The notes: generated from the letters alone by a model not told the origin. A stretch of DNA of 64,000 nucleotides from Pegea sp. RAD2-039 (GCA_034620365.1 JAQGEQ010000192.1:1545001-1609000), one strand, 5' to 3'; counted from the stretch's first letter, positions 48,901 to 62,276 are shown. Numbers and translations are program-made.

Positions 48901-51900
48901 TTTTTTTAAGAAGATTTACAATTGACATGATAATACACTGAAGTCTCAAAAATGTTTTTTTAAAGATTTATTTGATCTGCTTTTTGTGAGTTTGTAAGGT
49001 TTAGTTTTTTTAGACTTCAAATAATCTTATCTAGCCTTTATCTTACTTTTCTTGGTTACATTTAAAAATGAGTTTTTTGTGAAAAGATACTAAATTTTTC
49101 TTATCTAATAAGATCTTGAATTCCTCAGTTCAAATATTTTCTTTAAAATCAAAAAAAGTCTGTAATAATGATTTGGGAAAAATCGAAAAATAAATTGTTA
49201 TCAAGATTGAAAAAATCATCTTCTAACATGATAGTGATCACATGAACTTAATAATATATTTTGATATTTTAAAGAAAAAAATTAAAAGCTTCAAAGTTTT
49301 TTATACAAACTGTTAAAAAATGATGATTGGATAAAAATGCTGACAGAAAAATTGTAATGACCTTGTATTCTAATTGATTCAACAAACCAAAAGTAGGTTT
49401 TATTTGAAAAAAAATAACTTTGAATCACTAAAATGATAGAAAACTTGTTGTAAATATAATAATTGTTTTGAGTCATCATTATCTAATGACTATAAAGCTT
49501 TGGCTGAAGAACATAAAGCTTTTCTGAGTTGATTTTAATTTGATTAATTGTATAATTACAATTACTAAAATGATAAACTTGTTTATATACTAGTTGCTTG
49601 ATCAAGCAGTTTTAAGAATAATATTTTTAATGAGTAATTTCTGTGTTCACCTTGTTTTGTTATTAATTTAAAATTAAATAAAAAAGGTTAAAAATAACTA
49701 ATTTTTTAGATGTTACAAGTTTATATTTGAATTTAAAAATACTTTGTTTACCTTTTTTATAACCAATTTATCATATAAAATATCAGTGAATACCCATATG
49801 CACTTGGTAAATAAACTTTGATTATTGTAAACTTCTTTGCTTTCATCGATTCAAGCTTTGTACATCTTGTAATACTTGACTGATTTATTTCAACACTTAA
49901 TTTTGATTGATTTAGCTTTCATCAGAGCTTGAATAAAGAGCTGAAGTTAAATAACCAACGAGTTTTTAAGTGAATTTTAAGAGAATTATTTCAATCTTGT
50001 TCTATAGATCAAGTGATTAATGATAAAAATCAAAGGAATAAATTAAAAATCAAATCAAATAAAAATATTAATATAATTTGTAAAGTTCTAGTTAACCATC
50101 TAGAGTTGATTGAGAAAAATTTGTTTGAAAATTACAGAATAAGTTTTATAAAGGTTGAAGTCCGACTTTCAATTATATCGAAGTTGTTGTTGGAATTACA
50201 TTTAATGTTATTCCAGTTTGTTCCAAAACGTGAAAACTTGTTTTTTATCATCCTTCAAAAACAAATAAATTTTCATTAGCTTGCAAAGCATATATTTTAA
50301 TTATATACCAAAACATAAGAAGTAAAAAGATTAGTTTTAAAAAAGCTTTCAGCCGTTTAAAGTTTATAAAGCTTAGATAGGATTTGATTTTAAACACTTG
50401 AAAGAATTGAAGAGTTTTGTTTTATTAACAGCTAAATAAATTCTATAAAAATATTTCCATTTGCTCTCGGGTAACTCATGCTGAAAAATTCATTTTTATA
50501 TTGATTCATAATTACTTTATTAAAATGCTTTCTGTCATCAATTATTTATTAACAATTATTTAGTTAACTAATTTATAATGAGATTAGTTAGACAGTGTTT
50601 AATGATATCTTTTCAAATATCTCATACTAGTTATAATCAAGTATAAGGAATTTACTGAAGCATATTTACATTTTGGTTCTAACACCAAATATTAAGTCAT
50701 TTATTAGAAATTCTACACATATTTCCAACTATACAAAATACTCATTTATTTAACATTTGTTCATGTTGTCAAACTGAAGAGCTATTAAAGATTGTCAAGT
50801 GGTTGAGGTTACAGACATGTAAGTATTTACTCCGATTAACAAGACAAAATCATAACGTCGAGCATAAAATGATCGATAGGACAGATTCTTATTTAGAATC
50901 ATTATAGATTCATTTTTTTAGTTTCAAGTTCAATTACTTTTCATATTTACAATACTTTAGTTTTTTTTTTTTGAGTTTTTATTCTTAGTTTTTAGGGATT
51001 ATTTTTTATCTTTCTCATAAATGCCTTTGAATAAAATTACAGAAAAAATCTACAAATTTTTAATAAAGTTTTGCTAATTTGATTTTTTAAATCTATTTGG
51101 GTTTTCTTAGAGTCATATCTAAAGATTTAATGAAACATTATGGTTTAAATTTGTTAAAGTATTTACAGAAAGCAAAGTATTTTTTGACAGGCTTATTTTG
51201 ATTGGAAGCAAAACCTGCACAAGTAAATTTCTTGTGTTGAAGGAAACCAGTTAAAAGTTATTGAAGTTGTACAGCATCATAATCCATTTAGTCTTTTTGT
51301 TCAAAACCAAACAATTTCTGCTGTAAACATGGTCAGGCAAGGTAGCTACTAATCACAGACTTTATTAAAACAATTTTCTGAAAAGAATTTAAGATTTTAA
51401 TCTTCTCTTTCTTCCAAATGCTGTGTTTAGCAACTAAAACTTATTCCTAAATTTCTAAAACAATCCATCTAGCATAAGAATCAATTTTTGATAATCTTAT
51501 TTCTCTAGTTCTGATAATTCAGTAAATTAAATTAAAAATATCTTTGACTTTTGCTGATTAGTTAGTTCATTAACTCGTGTCGTTGATGACGTCATCACTG
51601 ATCAGTATTGTTAGTTGTTAAAAAAGCATTTTTGAACATTTGGAATATATTATTTTTTGTCAGAAAGATTTAGAAATGATTGATTTTCTTTTTATTGTGT
51701 ATTTAATTTCAAAGTTTTAATCTTCAGTAATTTTATTGATTTAATCTTTTTAAAAAATAATTGATGAGATTGAATAAGGTATGTGAGAAGTTTTTCTTAT
51801 CATTAATTTTAATTTAAGACAGAAATAAAAAAAAAGAATTCTTAATAACTGAGAAAGATGAAGCATAAAAAGCAATGTTAGCAAATATATCAAAAACAAA

Positions 51901-52460
51901 AAGAGTTTTCTTTTAGGAGTTAGATACTGATTTAATTGTTGTTCAGTCTTAATTTTTATGAATTAAGTAGCTATAAAAAGATAACTTTATAAAAATAATT
52001 TAATTATTAGATACAATTCTATCTAAATTCTTTTTAACCTTCAAAAACAGTTTTAGTAAATGTATATCTAGAGTTAACAGCTATCTAATTTATTATTTCT
52101 ATCTCTGCGTTAAAGAATAATTAGAAATAATTTTTCAACTATTTTAGTGAGTTAAATACATTTTGAAAATATTTGTAATTTTCAACCAGATGCTAGATGA
52201 TCTGAGAAAATTATAAACACCTACACAGAGAGTTCAATAATAGGGTATGTATGTAAGAATAACACTGTTTGAATTATCTCATATCTTAAATGTAGCTTCT
52301 GCAGGGTTTTGTTTCTTTATTGTTTGTTTTCTTTGAATTAGAATTCTAACAAGAAAATTATCGTAGAGTTGCTTACACTGGCAAGTTTTTAAGAAAAACT
52401 CGTATTTCAGGTTAAAAACCTGAAGCTAATATTTTTGAGAATGATTAAGTACTTCCTTTG
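36965..52460. other. AT-rich gene desert, part 1
   Basis: About 15.5 kb without a supportable gene. The longest ORFs (39114-39317, 40286-40480, 49291-49479, 50013-50279) are Ile/Lys/Phe/Leu/Asn-rich, as chance frames in AT-rich DNA are. Small GC-richer patches occur near 38430-38600 (with CTATAAAACC and ATGCAAAT), 39660-39720 and 41030-41090 (TATATAAG), 44780-44930, 45540-45620 and 51570-51610. The patches at 45588 and 51587 each hold a TGACGTCA. No transposon ends, long terminal repeats or reverse-transcriptase frames were seen. Confidence 0.6.
45588..45620. promoter_or_regulatory. TGACGTCA fused to an 8-bp hairpin motif
   Basis: TGACGTCA at 45588-45595 overlaps the first arm of a perfect inverted repeat: ATACCTGT (45595-45602), a 10-base loop, and ACAGGTAT (45613-45620). 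A CACGTG E-box lies about 35 bp upstream at 45552. It is an isolated GC-richer islet in the desert, so a regulatory element is possible. Confidence 0.35.
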
Positions 52461-53560
52461 TAAGATAATAAAGGAAGCTTTAGATCAAATATTAAAGCTG
52501 CTGTTGATTAAAACACTAATCGATCTACAGGTGAGTGGAAACAACATTTCAATTGGTAATCTGTACAATCAATCAATCTAAATTATTTCTTATTTTGTTT
52601 TTTGATTGGCTGATAATATCGTACTGAGATTGAAAGACGGATTTTTTAGGATTAGAAGTAATTTGAAAGTCTCAGAGGTTCCGATTCATTGATAAGTTTA
52701 ATGCTACCTGATCAAAACATCCAATCCAAGAGATTCATCTGATCGGATGTCTTCTCTAACCTTCAATTAGTCGAAACGAATCAATCCTTTGAAAATCTTA
52801 GCTCTGAGGACTTTATAAAAGAACAATTGATTAAAGATTTGAGTATTAAGGAAGATATTCGAGAGATGATGACTGTCAGAAGTAACTAATTTTAGTCGAA
52901 TTCACTTTGAAGATAACCAAATGATCACGTGACTTGCCGAAAATCAGATTGAGAAATAATTAGTTGCTTATTTATAGTAAGAATTGCCAATTGGAGTTAT
53001 CCATTAGATCGTTGATTTTGGGAATTCACGCTTTCTTAAGTCACGTGCAATTTTCTACCACCTGCAATGATGACGTCATAAGCGCGTAAGCAGTTCACCT
53101 TCTGATTTACATGGTATAAATGATTTCACATCGCGTCTGACCTTATTTAGTAGAGAAAGATCTGCAGATGTGTGTACAGTTTCACCTTGAAGCAGATGTT
53201 TTATTTAATGAGAGTATCTTCATCTTTGGAAGAGTTCAGAGTAGTCGGAATATTTGCTCCAATATTTCCATTAACAAATATCAGACGTTTGCTGAGATTG
53301 AAAAGTTTAAATCAGGGTATCTCTTTTTTAACTGGGTTACGTTAAAACGCAATCTCTTTGAAAGATCCCAGTATCAGAGTCTTTTCTTCTCATCGGAGAT
53401 CAAAGCTTATCAACCATCAACTAAGTCACGTGGTCAGTTTGATTTGAGATACTTTGTATAATGATCTAACAGAGTCTGAATATTAGTTTATGATAAAAAG
53501 CCTTTGAAGAGCACAATAGACTGATGAAGTCATTTCCGGTATTAATTAAACGTTCATCAT
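52461..53560. other. GC-richer islet with a 97-codon ORF
   Basis: An islet of about 1.1 kb. It has an exon-like end at about 52531 (CTACAG|GTGAGTGG), an E-box/TGACGTCA pair (CACGTG near 53042, TGACGTCA at 53071), and an ORF at 53168-53461 on the plus strand. The ORF begins MCVQFHLEADVLFNESIFIF and ends RGQFDLRYFV. It has balanced composition compared with desert ORFs but no recognised family. A TATA-like GGTATAAATG lies at about 53112, some 55 bp before the ATG. It may be a small gene or a non-coding transcript. Confidence 0.3.
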
Positions 53561-53561
53561 G

Positions 53562-56500
53562 GTATACAAAGCTTGAATTCAAGTAAAAGTACCTGGACTC
53601 AATGTAGATTGAAAAGTAGAAATCAAAAAACATTTTTTAATGATTATTTGGTTTCATTTTTCGGTTTAGAAATCATTTCTTTTTTTGAGAAATTTAATTT
53701 TACAGATTTAAGAGTTTCCAAATACTTTTACTGAATATGAATTGATATCAAATATTCTTTTCTTTGATTGTAAATTTTTTACTAGTTTTGATAAATACTT
53801 CAGACGAAAAAAATTTGAATTTCTCACAAATTATGTTTGTTTTATAAATGTTCAAAATTTCAAATAAAACTTTGATTGAAAATTATTAATGTGCTTGTTT
53901 GAATTTAGAAAATTTCAAATCTTTAAAACAAATTTATTTTTGTGTACGAGAAGAAATAATAAAATAAAAAATGTTTGAAAAATGCAAATTAACTTTCTAC
54001 ATTATTTTCTTCATGTATTCTTGTATTTGTTTTAGATAAATACTTCAATCAAATCAAAAATTCAACCAATTGCTTTAACTAAGTAATTTGAATCAAAATT
54101 TTGATGAATTTTTAAATATTTATAAAATTGGATAAAAGCGATTTACATCAATTTAATTTTTGGATAAAATTATTCACAAAAAAAAATTAGAATCATTAAA
54201 AACATGAATATTCAAAGTTGAAAAACTTTTACAGATTTAAACTGATTTCAAACATAAGAATCAATATTTTCTTCGTTTTCAGCAGGACTCTGAAACTGTG
54301 ATCACTAAAGACTCAACCTGTTAACCAAATCTACTGACTGACCAAAAAACTTTTTTTCCTACTTTTTCTTTTCGCTCTAGCAAGCACAAAGGTGAACGCT
54401 AGTGCATACTCCATTCCATTTTCATTCTTATATTTTGCTGTTAGACTACTAGAATTTGTGGCCCATTTTAAACGACCAGTCATGGGCTTAGTACTTGCAA
54501 GTCAACAAACCATTAATGGTCGATTTTTTATGTAAAAAACACCATTTAAATCGATTAATTAAAATAGTTTCTTCTTAGGTAATTTCCCCCATTTTTTCTT
54601 AATTTTCTCATGCTTTGCTCTCAATGAAAACTGGTAAGCTGTGAAAAAAGTCTTTGAAAAGTTTGTTGTGAGGCTGAAGGGGTTAAAGTTCATTTTTAAC
54701 TAAGACCTTTTGAAAGGAGCTCAGTTTGAAGTATAGATGAAGAATTGTGTAATTTGCCATTTTCAGATTTCAGTCAACAAAGTAATGTAAACATTGCAGG
54801 TGTAATCTCAACTTCGAGTGATCTAGTTATGTGAGAAGATTTGATTTTATCTGTTGGAGTACTAGCGTCACATGTGCTCAGTTAAAAAACGTTCATTTTA
54901 CGTCACGGTGTACGTGCCAACTGCTCTTGTAAAAGATTAATTAATTACTTTTTTTAATAACTAAAATTCTTCAAAAGAATTTGTGAGTTTTTAAGTAAAA
55001 AGAAGTTTTGTTTTTCAAGTGAAGTTGACGAGTAAAGTATTCGATAAAAGTTAAATTTTGATCTTATACAAGTAAACTGACAAAACTGTTGCTGTATGTA
55101 GATTTAAAGTATTAAATATTCATTAAAAGTATAATTATCGTGAAACTATAGTTTGTTTTTAGTATTTGGTTTCACAATTACATTTTAGTTTCTAGTAATG
55201 AAGTTTTTATTTGACCAAAAAATGTTGGGGTTATTTTGGTTTCTGTTTCTAAAAAAAGTCGTGTGTTGTAAACTATATTTAATTAATAAAAATAAATATA
55301 AATAATCAAAGTATAATTTCAATTTATAAAAGGATTAGTTTTACAATTTTTTTTTTATTTAGGATGTGTTTTTTTATGATTTAAAATCTTTTTGTTTTTA
55401 ATGTCAATAAAACATCTTAGGTGTATAAGTAGCATCTATAATAAGCATTTAATTTATTTTTTTTACTTGACTATTAAAATAGAATATAAGTTAGTCATAA
55501 AAACAGCTTTTATGACTAATAAAATTTTAATTTAGTATTTTTCTCAGCAGTTTATATTTATCATTTTGTGATTAACAGAAATGTAACTTTTGGAAACTGT
55601 TGAAAACTTAATTATTTTTCTTTTTATATATAGATGCTGATATAGGTTTTTTATTTCTTATTTGTAGAAATAAGTAAAATATATATTACCAAGCATTTTA
55701 AATTAAATTATCTGCATCGGACACTTTCATTTATAGAATATACGAAAAAGCAACTACAAAATGTAAGTTTAATTTTTATCATTTTTCACATCTGACTGAA
55801 GCGTAAAATACTTGATGATTATAGGACTTTATATATTTAATTATATCTATAATTGTATTAAATTATTTAGTTGGAATGTATTAAAAAATTATGATGAAAT
55901 TCAACCTTTTGACCATCTCACTAATTCCATTAGACCCTGAAAGTTGTTTTTCTTGTATTAGTAGTTTCAAAATGATAGAACTTCTTACAAAAGATCACTT
56001 CTAAAGATTGAAACTGATCTTAGCTTTGTTTAGATTTCACTAAATGTAGTTTTAAAGTATCTGAAAGTAGAATAAGGCCTTAATAGATTATCTCTAATAT
56101 TACTTGATCAAAATAAGACATTAAATCTTTTGTATTCGGTTGATGCAACTTGGTTAGCTACATCTTTTATCTGTTGTATTTTGAGGTAACTTTATTGAAA
56201 AATACTTCTTAAAATTTACAACTTTTGTGACATTTTAAAGTGAATAAAACACCCTTTAGGCTATTCTGCTAAACTGAGATATAGTGGGTATAAACCGTCG
56301 TCAAGAGCCGTAACAAATGCATTAACTTGCTAGAACCATCAATCATGTCGACAAGCAGATAGACTAGAACTGTAATGTAATCTTTTCAATTTTTTTAAAT
56401 TGCTTCGGAATTTTAAGAGATTTTTTTACAACAGAATAACTTTGATTGTAAGACTCTAGAAGACTCCTTGAGAGAATATGGATTAAATTCTAAAAACCAA

Positions 56501-59500
56501 ATTTGAGTAACAAAATTGAAATGTAGTTTTAAAGTTTTTAGGAGTTTTAAAAATCTTTCAAAGTTTTGATGAGTATATTTTGTGAACCAAGATTTTGTTA
56601 AGCTTTACTAAACCTACTTGTCATATATGTTGGTCACAATTTTTATTGACCGTCTGTATCTTTAACATCGTTAAAGTAGAGAATATGGCGTTTTGCCAAG
56701 TTGGCGTATGACTGTAATCTTCTCTTCCTTTTCACACTGGTTCATGTTTTTTTTAACAAATTTTTGATGAAAGAAAGAAAGGTTAAAAGTTAGCCTATAA
56801 AATTATTTTCATCATCTAATTTGCAAAGCAAACACCAATTTCTTCATTGGTATGTTTACTATGAGTGATTTTATACATTTTATCAAAACTTTTTTTCAAA
56901 TTCTAGCTACGTTTTACAAAAAAAGAAAATTTCAGATGAAAATGTTAATTGATATAAACAGGAATCGAGTAATTGACTTGTACAAATATTTTATTTTGCA
57001 AGTTTTTGGCCAAGTTGATAAAAAAGTTTCAACTTCTGACCTTCGCATTAATGTAATTGACAATTGCATTTTAATTTAGTTTCTGCATTTGAAGTTTTAG
57101 AAAATTAGAACTTAAAACAATTTCATATCGACTACAATAGTTTCAAACAATGCTACAAAATAAAACTTTATTTCAAAGATTATTTTTGTAATTATATAAA
57201 TATTATTAATATTACAAAACTTTTATAGTTCATTTTTAAATCTGATAATTTGTCACTGAAAATTTCTTGAACAAACAATCTGTAATTTAATATTTTTTAA
57301 AATTTTGTTTACTTAAAAGATTTTGTTTGTTTCATAAATATCTGAAAGTTATTTTTGAATTTAAAATATTAGAAATTATCTCAGTTTTAACTTGAACAAT
57401 ATAAATTAATAGATTTATTTATAAACAATTGAATTAAGAAGTTATTATATATTTTTTACTGTTAATTCAAATAAAAAAAAGATTCTTTTATTGGATTACA
57501 AATTTTTCATTTTAATTGAATCTGTTCTTTTTGTAATTTAATAAAATATAAATTCTTTTTTTTAATAAGAGACTTAAACCTGCATTCAATTCTGATTAAT
57601 GAGCTAGCTTAACTTGTCAATTTCGTGAACTATATGTTCTCTAATCTAAAGATTAGATTTTGTTTTTTCAAGTTTATTACATCAATAATTTAATTATAAT
57701 GGAATAAGTATTAAAATAAAGTCAAAGTCGATATATATCATTAAATAAAATTGATTACCGTTTATTTGTTTAATAAATTTCTATATATGGTAAGAAGATA
57801 AAAATAAGCAGAACAACGTTTTTATTTAAAGTTTTATGTAATATTTTTTAATTTAAATTTCATATATTTGATCCAGTATTAGTTGATCACCTTAAATTAT
57901 CATAATATTGTTTTAAAAATATTAACTTAGTAAAGCTCTGTAGCACTACTTAGCGACAAAGTAATATTTAAAAATCTGAATTCATTAGCATAAAATTATT
58001 CACAAAATAGTTAATATCATTAAACGGTGTTTTAAAAACAAACTTTTAAATGTTATTGAATGAAATAAAACAAAAAGGTCAATAGTCAATGATAAACTTT
58101 AAATATTTATAAGATTGAAGATATATTTTTGTTATATAAACAGTATTTTTAAAAATAAAATTTTCTTATCTTATCATAACTAAAATCAACTTTTTGATTT
58201 ATAAAAAAATTCTCCGAATAATTTCATTTATTAACTTTGGATTATTCTAAACTCAAACATTAGAAAAACAACAGTCCAACAGTTTAACCTCTTGTCCTTT
58301 TTTATGTATAATGTTGACTATAAACAAATAAAGAAATTTCGAAACACATTCTATCATTTCTAAGTATTTTTCAGAAATCAAAAGCAAAAATACTCAGAAA
58401 ACAAAACATCAAACAACACAACATTATCAGATTAAGAATTTAATCTTTATCTATTGATCAATACTTACAACAGATTATCAAAATAATACTTTGGTGAATA
58501 CTCAACAATTGTGACGAAAAAACAATTGGTTTATGAATGATCTTTAAATCACGTTTTACTCGAAATGTCTTCTAGTTGAACTTTCAATGAACTTTAGTTT
58601 GTAAACAACAATTTTTGACAAAGATAAATCACTTCTTCACCACGTGACAGCAAACCTGCTGGTCGTCATGACAACAATTTTGCTATCGGTTTTCTGATTT
58701 GTGATAAAAAAGTAACAAATTAATACTTCTTGCTACATGGGTTCCAATCGACAAGAAAATAATTCGATTTTTAATTTAAATGAACTTTTTATTTCTCAGC
58801 ATTTGTTGCAACTTTAAGTTGCAGATGATGAAGACACATTTGGTGATTGTTTCTCTACATTAAGATGATCTACATCAGATAGAAGCTAAATAATTAAACA
58901 GAAATTTAATAATCTAATAAAGTTTTAGCAAAATCTCATTAAATAGCCATTCAAGAATTTAATCAAACTTTTTTTAGTTGTTTGCTTTAGAAGAATTAAG
59001 AAAGCTTGAATTAGTCATTTACTGGTGACAATTTAAAGACTTTAACAAATTCAAGTTAAAAAAAAACATTAAAAATGTTAAGATAACAATTTAAAAGATG
59101 TCTTAGGGTCAGGAGTTCTTATTTTATAGAAGATGTTAGAACATAAGAATGTTGTGTATAGTTAATAATTAATTGAGGCAATATTAAATTGCAGTTGCCA
59201 TTGCTTCAGTTTACTTAAATTTCAGATTAATTACAGATAATTTCGTGATATCGTTTTTTTAATATAAACTAAATCAGATTGAACTTTTTTGTTTAAGTCA
59301 ACTTAAAGTTTTGTAAATTCTCATAAACATTTGGTTCGAATGTTATCGCTTGATTTGAACTAATAACAAAAAGTTCTTGTAAAGTTGAATTGATCTTAAA
59401 ATTGATATTATTGGGTAAGGATAACTGAGATATTAACAAAAAAAAATCTTTAATTAATCCGTAAACTTTCAGAAAACTTTTTACTTACAAAACAATTTTG

Positions 59501-60330
59501 AAATTTAATTTATTTTTGAATAATCTCAGCCAAGTTTGATTTAAAATAGCTCACAAGTTCACTAAAAAAGTTTTTTATAAACCATTAAAAGGCAAACAAA
59601 AATTGAACTCTTTGAGGTCATAATATCAGCTCTTTTACGATCTCTTATTGATAATAAATCCATGAATATAGTCAGCTAAAGAGTATTTCACGGAATTATT
59701 CTCATCATTCAAGTATTTCATCAAATATCAACAGCTCATCAAAAATCTGAAGTCTAGTGACAAACAGCAAAATAAAGAAGACATCTTCAATATTTTGATG
59801 ATCAGTGAATCGGATGTGACGTCATAAAGTTGATCGAAGGGTCAGTCGCCCGAAGCTTTTGATAATTTTGAACTTTATCAAGTTGCTCAGAAACTCGGCA
59901 AGTAAAGCTACTATTGAGCAAACGAGATGTAGTTAGTGGTGGGGACAGAAAAGTAAAGCTAAAAACAAATATGGCCTAGAGAATAAACTTTTGGTGGCCT
60001 TTTGAACCAGGTAAGGTTTGCAGTCTGACTGAAAAAGTAAACTTGGTCAAATGATCAACAAATTTCCCTGTTTATTTTGAAGATTGAAGAGAAATATTTT
60101 GAACTTTACATGAAGCTTTCAAATATGTGTTCATGTTGCTTATGTGGACACAAGTTGTGCAGTTACAATAGCACACACAATTGCACATGTACAAGCTTAA
60201 AAACACACACACACGTCAGTATCAGATATTCAATATATATTAAAGACTTAAAACAAGCGTTTAAGTAGTTATAAAGAGTCACAAACTCTTTTCATCTTTT
60301 TATAATATCAAGGGACAAAGAGTTGGAAAT
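53562..60330. other. AT-rich gene desert, part 2
   Basis: About 6.8 kb with no supportable gene. ORFs at 56852-57079 and 60077-60268 look random. Islets with slightly higher GC lie at 54280-54540, 54830-54930, 56280-56370, 58640-58700 (with CCACGTGAC and GTCATGAC) and 59800-59900 (TGACGTCA at 59817). A short CA run (ACACACACACAC) lies at about 60200. Confidence 0.55.
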
Positions 60331-60713
60331 AATCTCATAATAAAAGGTGCCATGAACCACAGAAAGGTCGATCTAATCTTACAATCAGATATTATTATAA
60401 TCATGTCCAATTTATTGGGAATTTTTTCAACGATTGCCTTGTTGGCTTCCATAGAAAGGCGAACGTACAGAGGTCATACTTGGCCATATTGGTCATTGGG
60501 TCATCGGTTGAAGGTTATTCAGAAAAAAACGAATGGATACGACAAGAGATTTTCTTATCTTCTTACTTCCTTTTAGCATTTGCTGCCCTTTTCACTGCAT
60601 CAACATTAGTTGAGTTGGATATTGATGGACATTTATTCAAGGGTCAAATCTCTTTTACCACAAACAAGTCTTCATCTTTTTGTTATTTTCCGTCTATTTT
60701 TACAGTGAGGTAG
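60331..60713 (+). other. Open frame with a possible membrane segment, no ATG
   Basis: A frame open from about 60331 to 60713, apparently without an in-frame ATG. It reads NHVQFIGNFFNDCLVGFHRK, then YLAILVIGSSVEGYSEKNEW, then a hydrophobic stretch SSYFLLAFAALFTASTLVEL and DIDGHLFKGQ. It looks more protein-like than the overlapping ATG-started frame (60352-60576), and could be an exon or a decayed gene. I do not recognise it. About 1.5 kb upstream of CYP26. Confidence 0.3.
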
Positions 60714-62197
60714 TTAAATGAGTAAAAAAAGAATTGAAAAAGGGCTGAGAGTGAAGTTCAGATAAAGTTCAAACTTTTTTTTAGTAATTTCTTATCACAA
60801 AATTTCATGGATAATTATGAAAATTTAACTGTACTTTTAGTTTTGTTGTGTTCATAGTTCATCTTTTTATCTGCTCTACTAAAGGTTGAATCAAAAGCCA
60901 ATTTATTATGTATTAAGTGGTATAAGAAATACCTTTAGATACTTTTGATGTCAAATTTGTCAAATAGTTAACAAAACAGGAAATCATAAAAAGTAAAAAG
61001 TTCAACTGATTAAAGATATCGCTCAACTTACAGATATCTTATTTGCAAGTCATACAGATCAACCTTTGCTCCAACAAGTGGCAAAACTTGCCAGCTTCAA
61101 AGCAAAACTTTTAGAGATCATTGCTTAAATTCATCATCATCTTCTTCTGTTGAAGAAGTAGTTAGCAAACAATTTTGTTGTTTTATTTGTTGTCTTTTAC
61201 AGCAAATACTCTCTATGAAAGATACAACAAATAAAACGTGTATTTGAAGCCAAATCGAGATTAGTGTCGAGTTTGAACTTTGCTTCGACCTAAATATTTA
61301 TAGACAACTTGATAACTAAGCAAACTTTTGTTTCCAATTTTTATTAAAACTTTTCATACCTCATTCTTTCATCAGCGTAAAGAATTTAAGTAAGGATATA
61401 GAAAAAACAAAAGCTTAAGCAGAGAACTTTTCATGACATAATGTCACCCTCATAAGTAAGCTTAAAGCGATAGATTTTCACCATTAAGGTCACACAAGGT
61501 TCGGGCCAAAATCTAAAAAGGCCAGAAAGTCAACGACATGTGGATAAGAAAACGAGAGAGTGCCCGGGTCAAACCACACTTAGTATAATCAATTTAAAAG
61601 GAGAATTTTCAGCGCATTGTAAAGAAAGAGAAGTAAGAATGATGTGAGGAGGTAGTGTGCGCGTGCAGAGTGGGTGTGCGCGAGTGTTTATAAGGTTTAC
61701 GGAACCAAGTAGAATGATCAGAATAAGTTATCCGTACAGAGAACCTCTCTGTAATTACCCAATTGTTTCGAAAATTTCTCAAACTTATTTTTTGATTTAA
61801 TCCTAACTTTGAGTTATGAAAGCAAGTAGTGAGCAGATGGTTGGGACTGGTAGTTCTTTTGTTGTGGTTGTGGACCATCTTCCTTTCCTGGTTTGTTGCA
61901 AATGTTTTTAAAAAATCTTTTTTTGAAATGACGATAAATTTTTGATAAAAATTTTTGATTGAATTTTTGATTGAATTTTATTTAATCTTTTGACAAAGGC
62001 AAATTTCAAGAGATTTTTTCAACAATTTTTTTCTGTTCTAATTTTACCAAAAATTAAAATTCTTTACTCGGTACAAGGCTAAGAGTAAATGAACTTTGAA
62101 TGAACGTATCAGATCTCTTAATCTTAATCTAATCTTCTTCTTTCCTTTTCTACTATTTCATGTTTGATTAGATCATTTTCTGAACGTTTTTTATTTC
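60714..62197. other. CYP26 upstream region
   Basis: Mostly AT-rich, with a GC-richer block at 61440-61700. That block contains AGGTCA-CACA-AGGTTC at 61487-61502, GGGTCA at about 61567, a GT/GC-rich alternating stretch (GTGCGCGTGCAGAG, about 61658) and TTTATAAGG at about 61687, which could be a TATA element. Nuclear-receptor half-sites upstream of CYP26 fit the retinoic-acid feedback known for this gene family, but this is inference. Confidence 0.4.
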
Positions 62198-62276
62198 CTT
62201 TTTGAGCAGACCGCGTCTTACTCTGAAGCGTCATCTAACAGTAGCACGAAAATCGAAATTTTGAATGAAAAAATGA
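62198..62276 (+). promoter_or_regulatory. CYP26 leader: acceptor-like site and 3-codon uORF
   Basis: A pyrimidine-rich acceptor ends in TTTTTGAGCAG at 62209 and leaves a 63-nt leader. An upstream ATG at 62265 starts ATG AAA AAA TGA. Its stop overlaps the main start as ATGA (62273-62276), an arrangement that can permit reinitiation. Confidence 0.5.

Noticed and set aside
39114-50279. ORFs at 39114-39317, 40286-40480, 49291-49479 and 50013-50279
   Set aside because: Composition dominated by Ile/Phe/Lys/Asn/Tyr/Leu, as expected from random AT-rich DNA.
61609-61878. 89-codon minus-strand ORF rich in His/Ser/Thr
   Set aside because: Arises from a GT/GC-alternating stretch in the CYP26 upstream region; no protein features.
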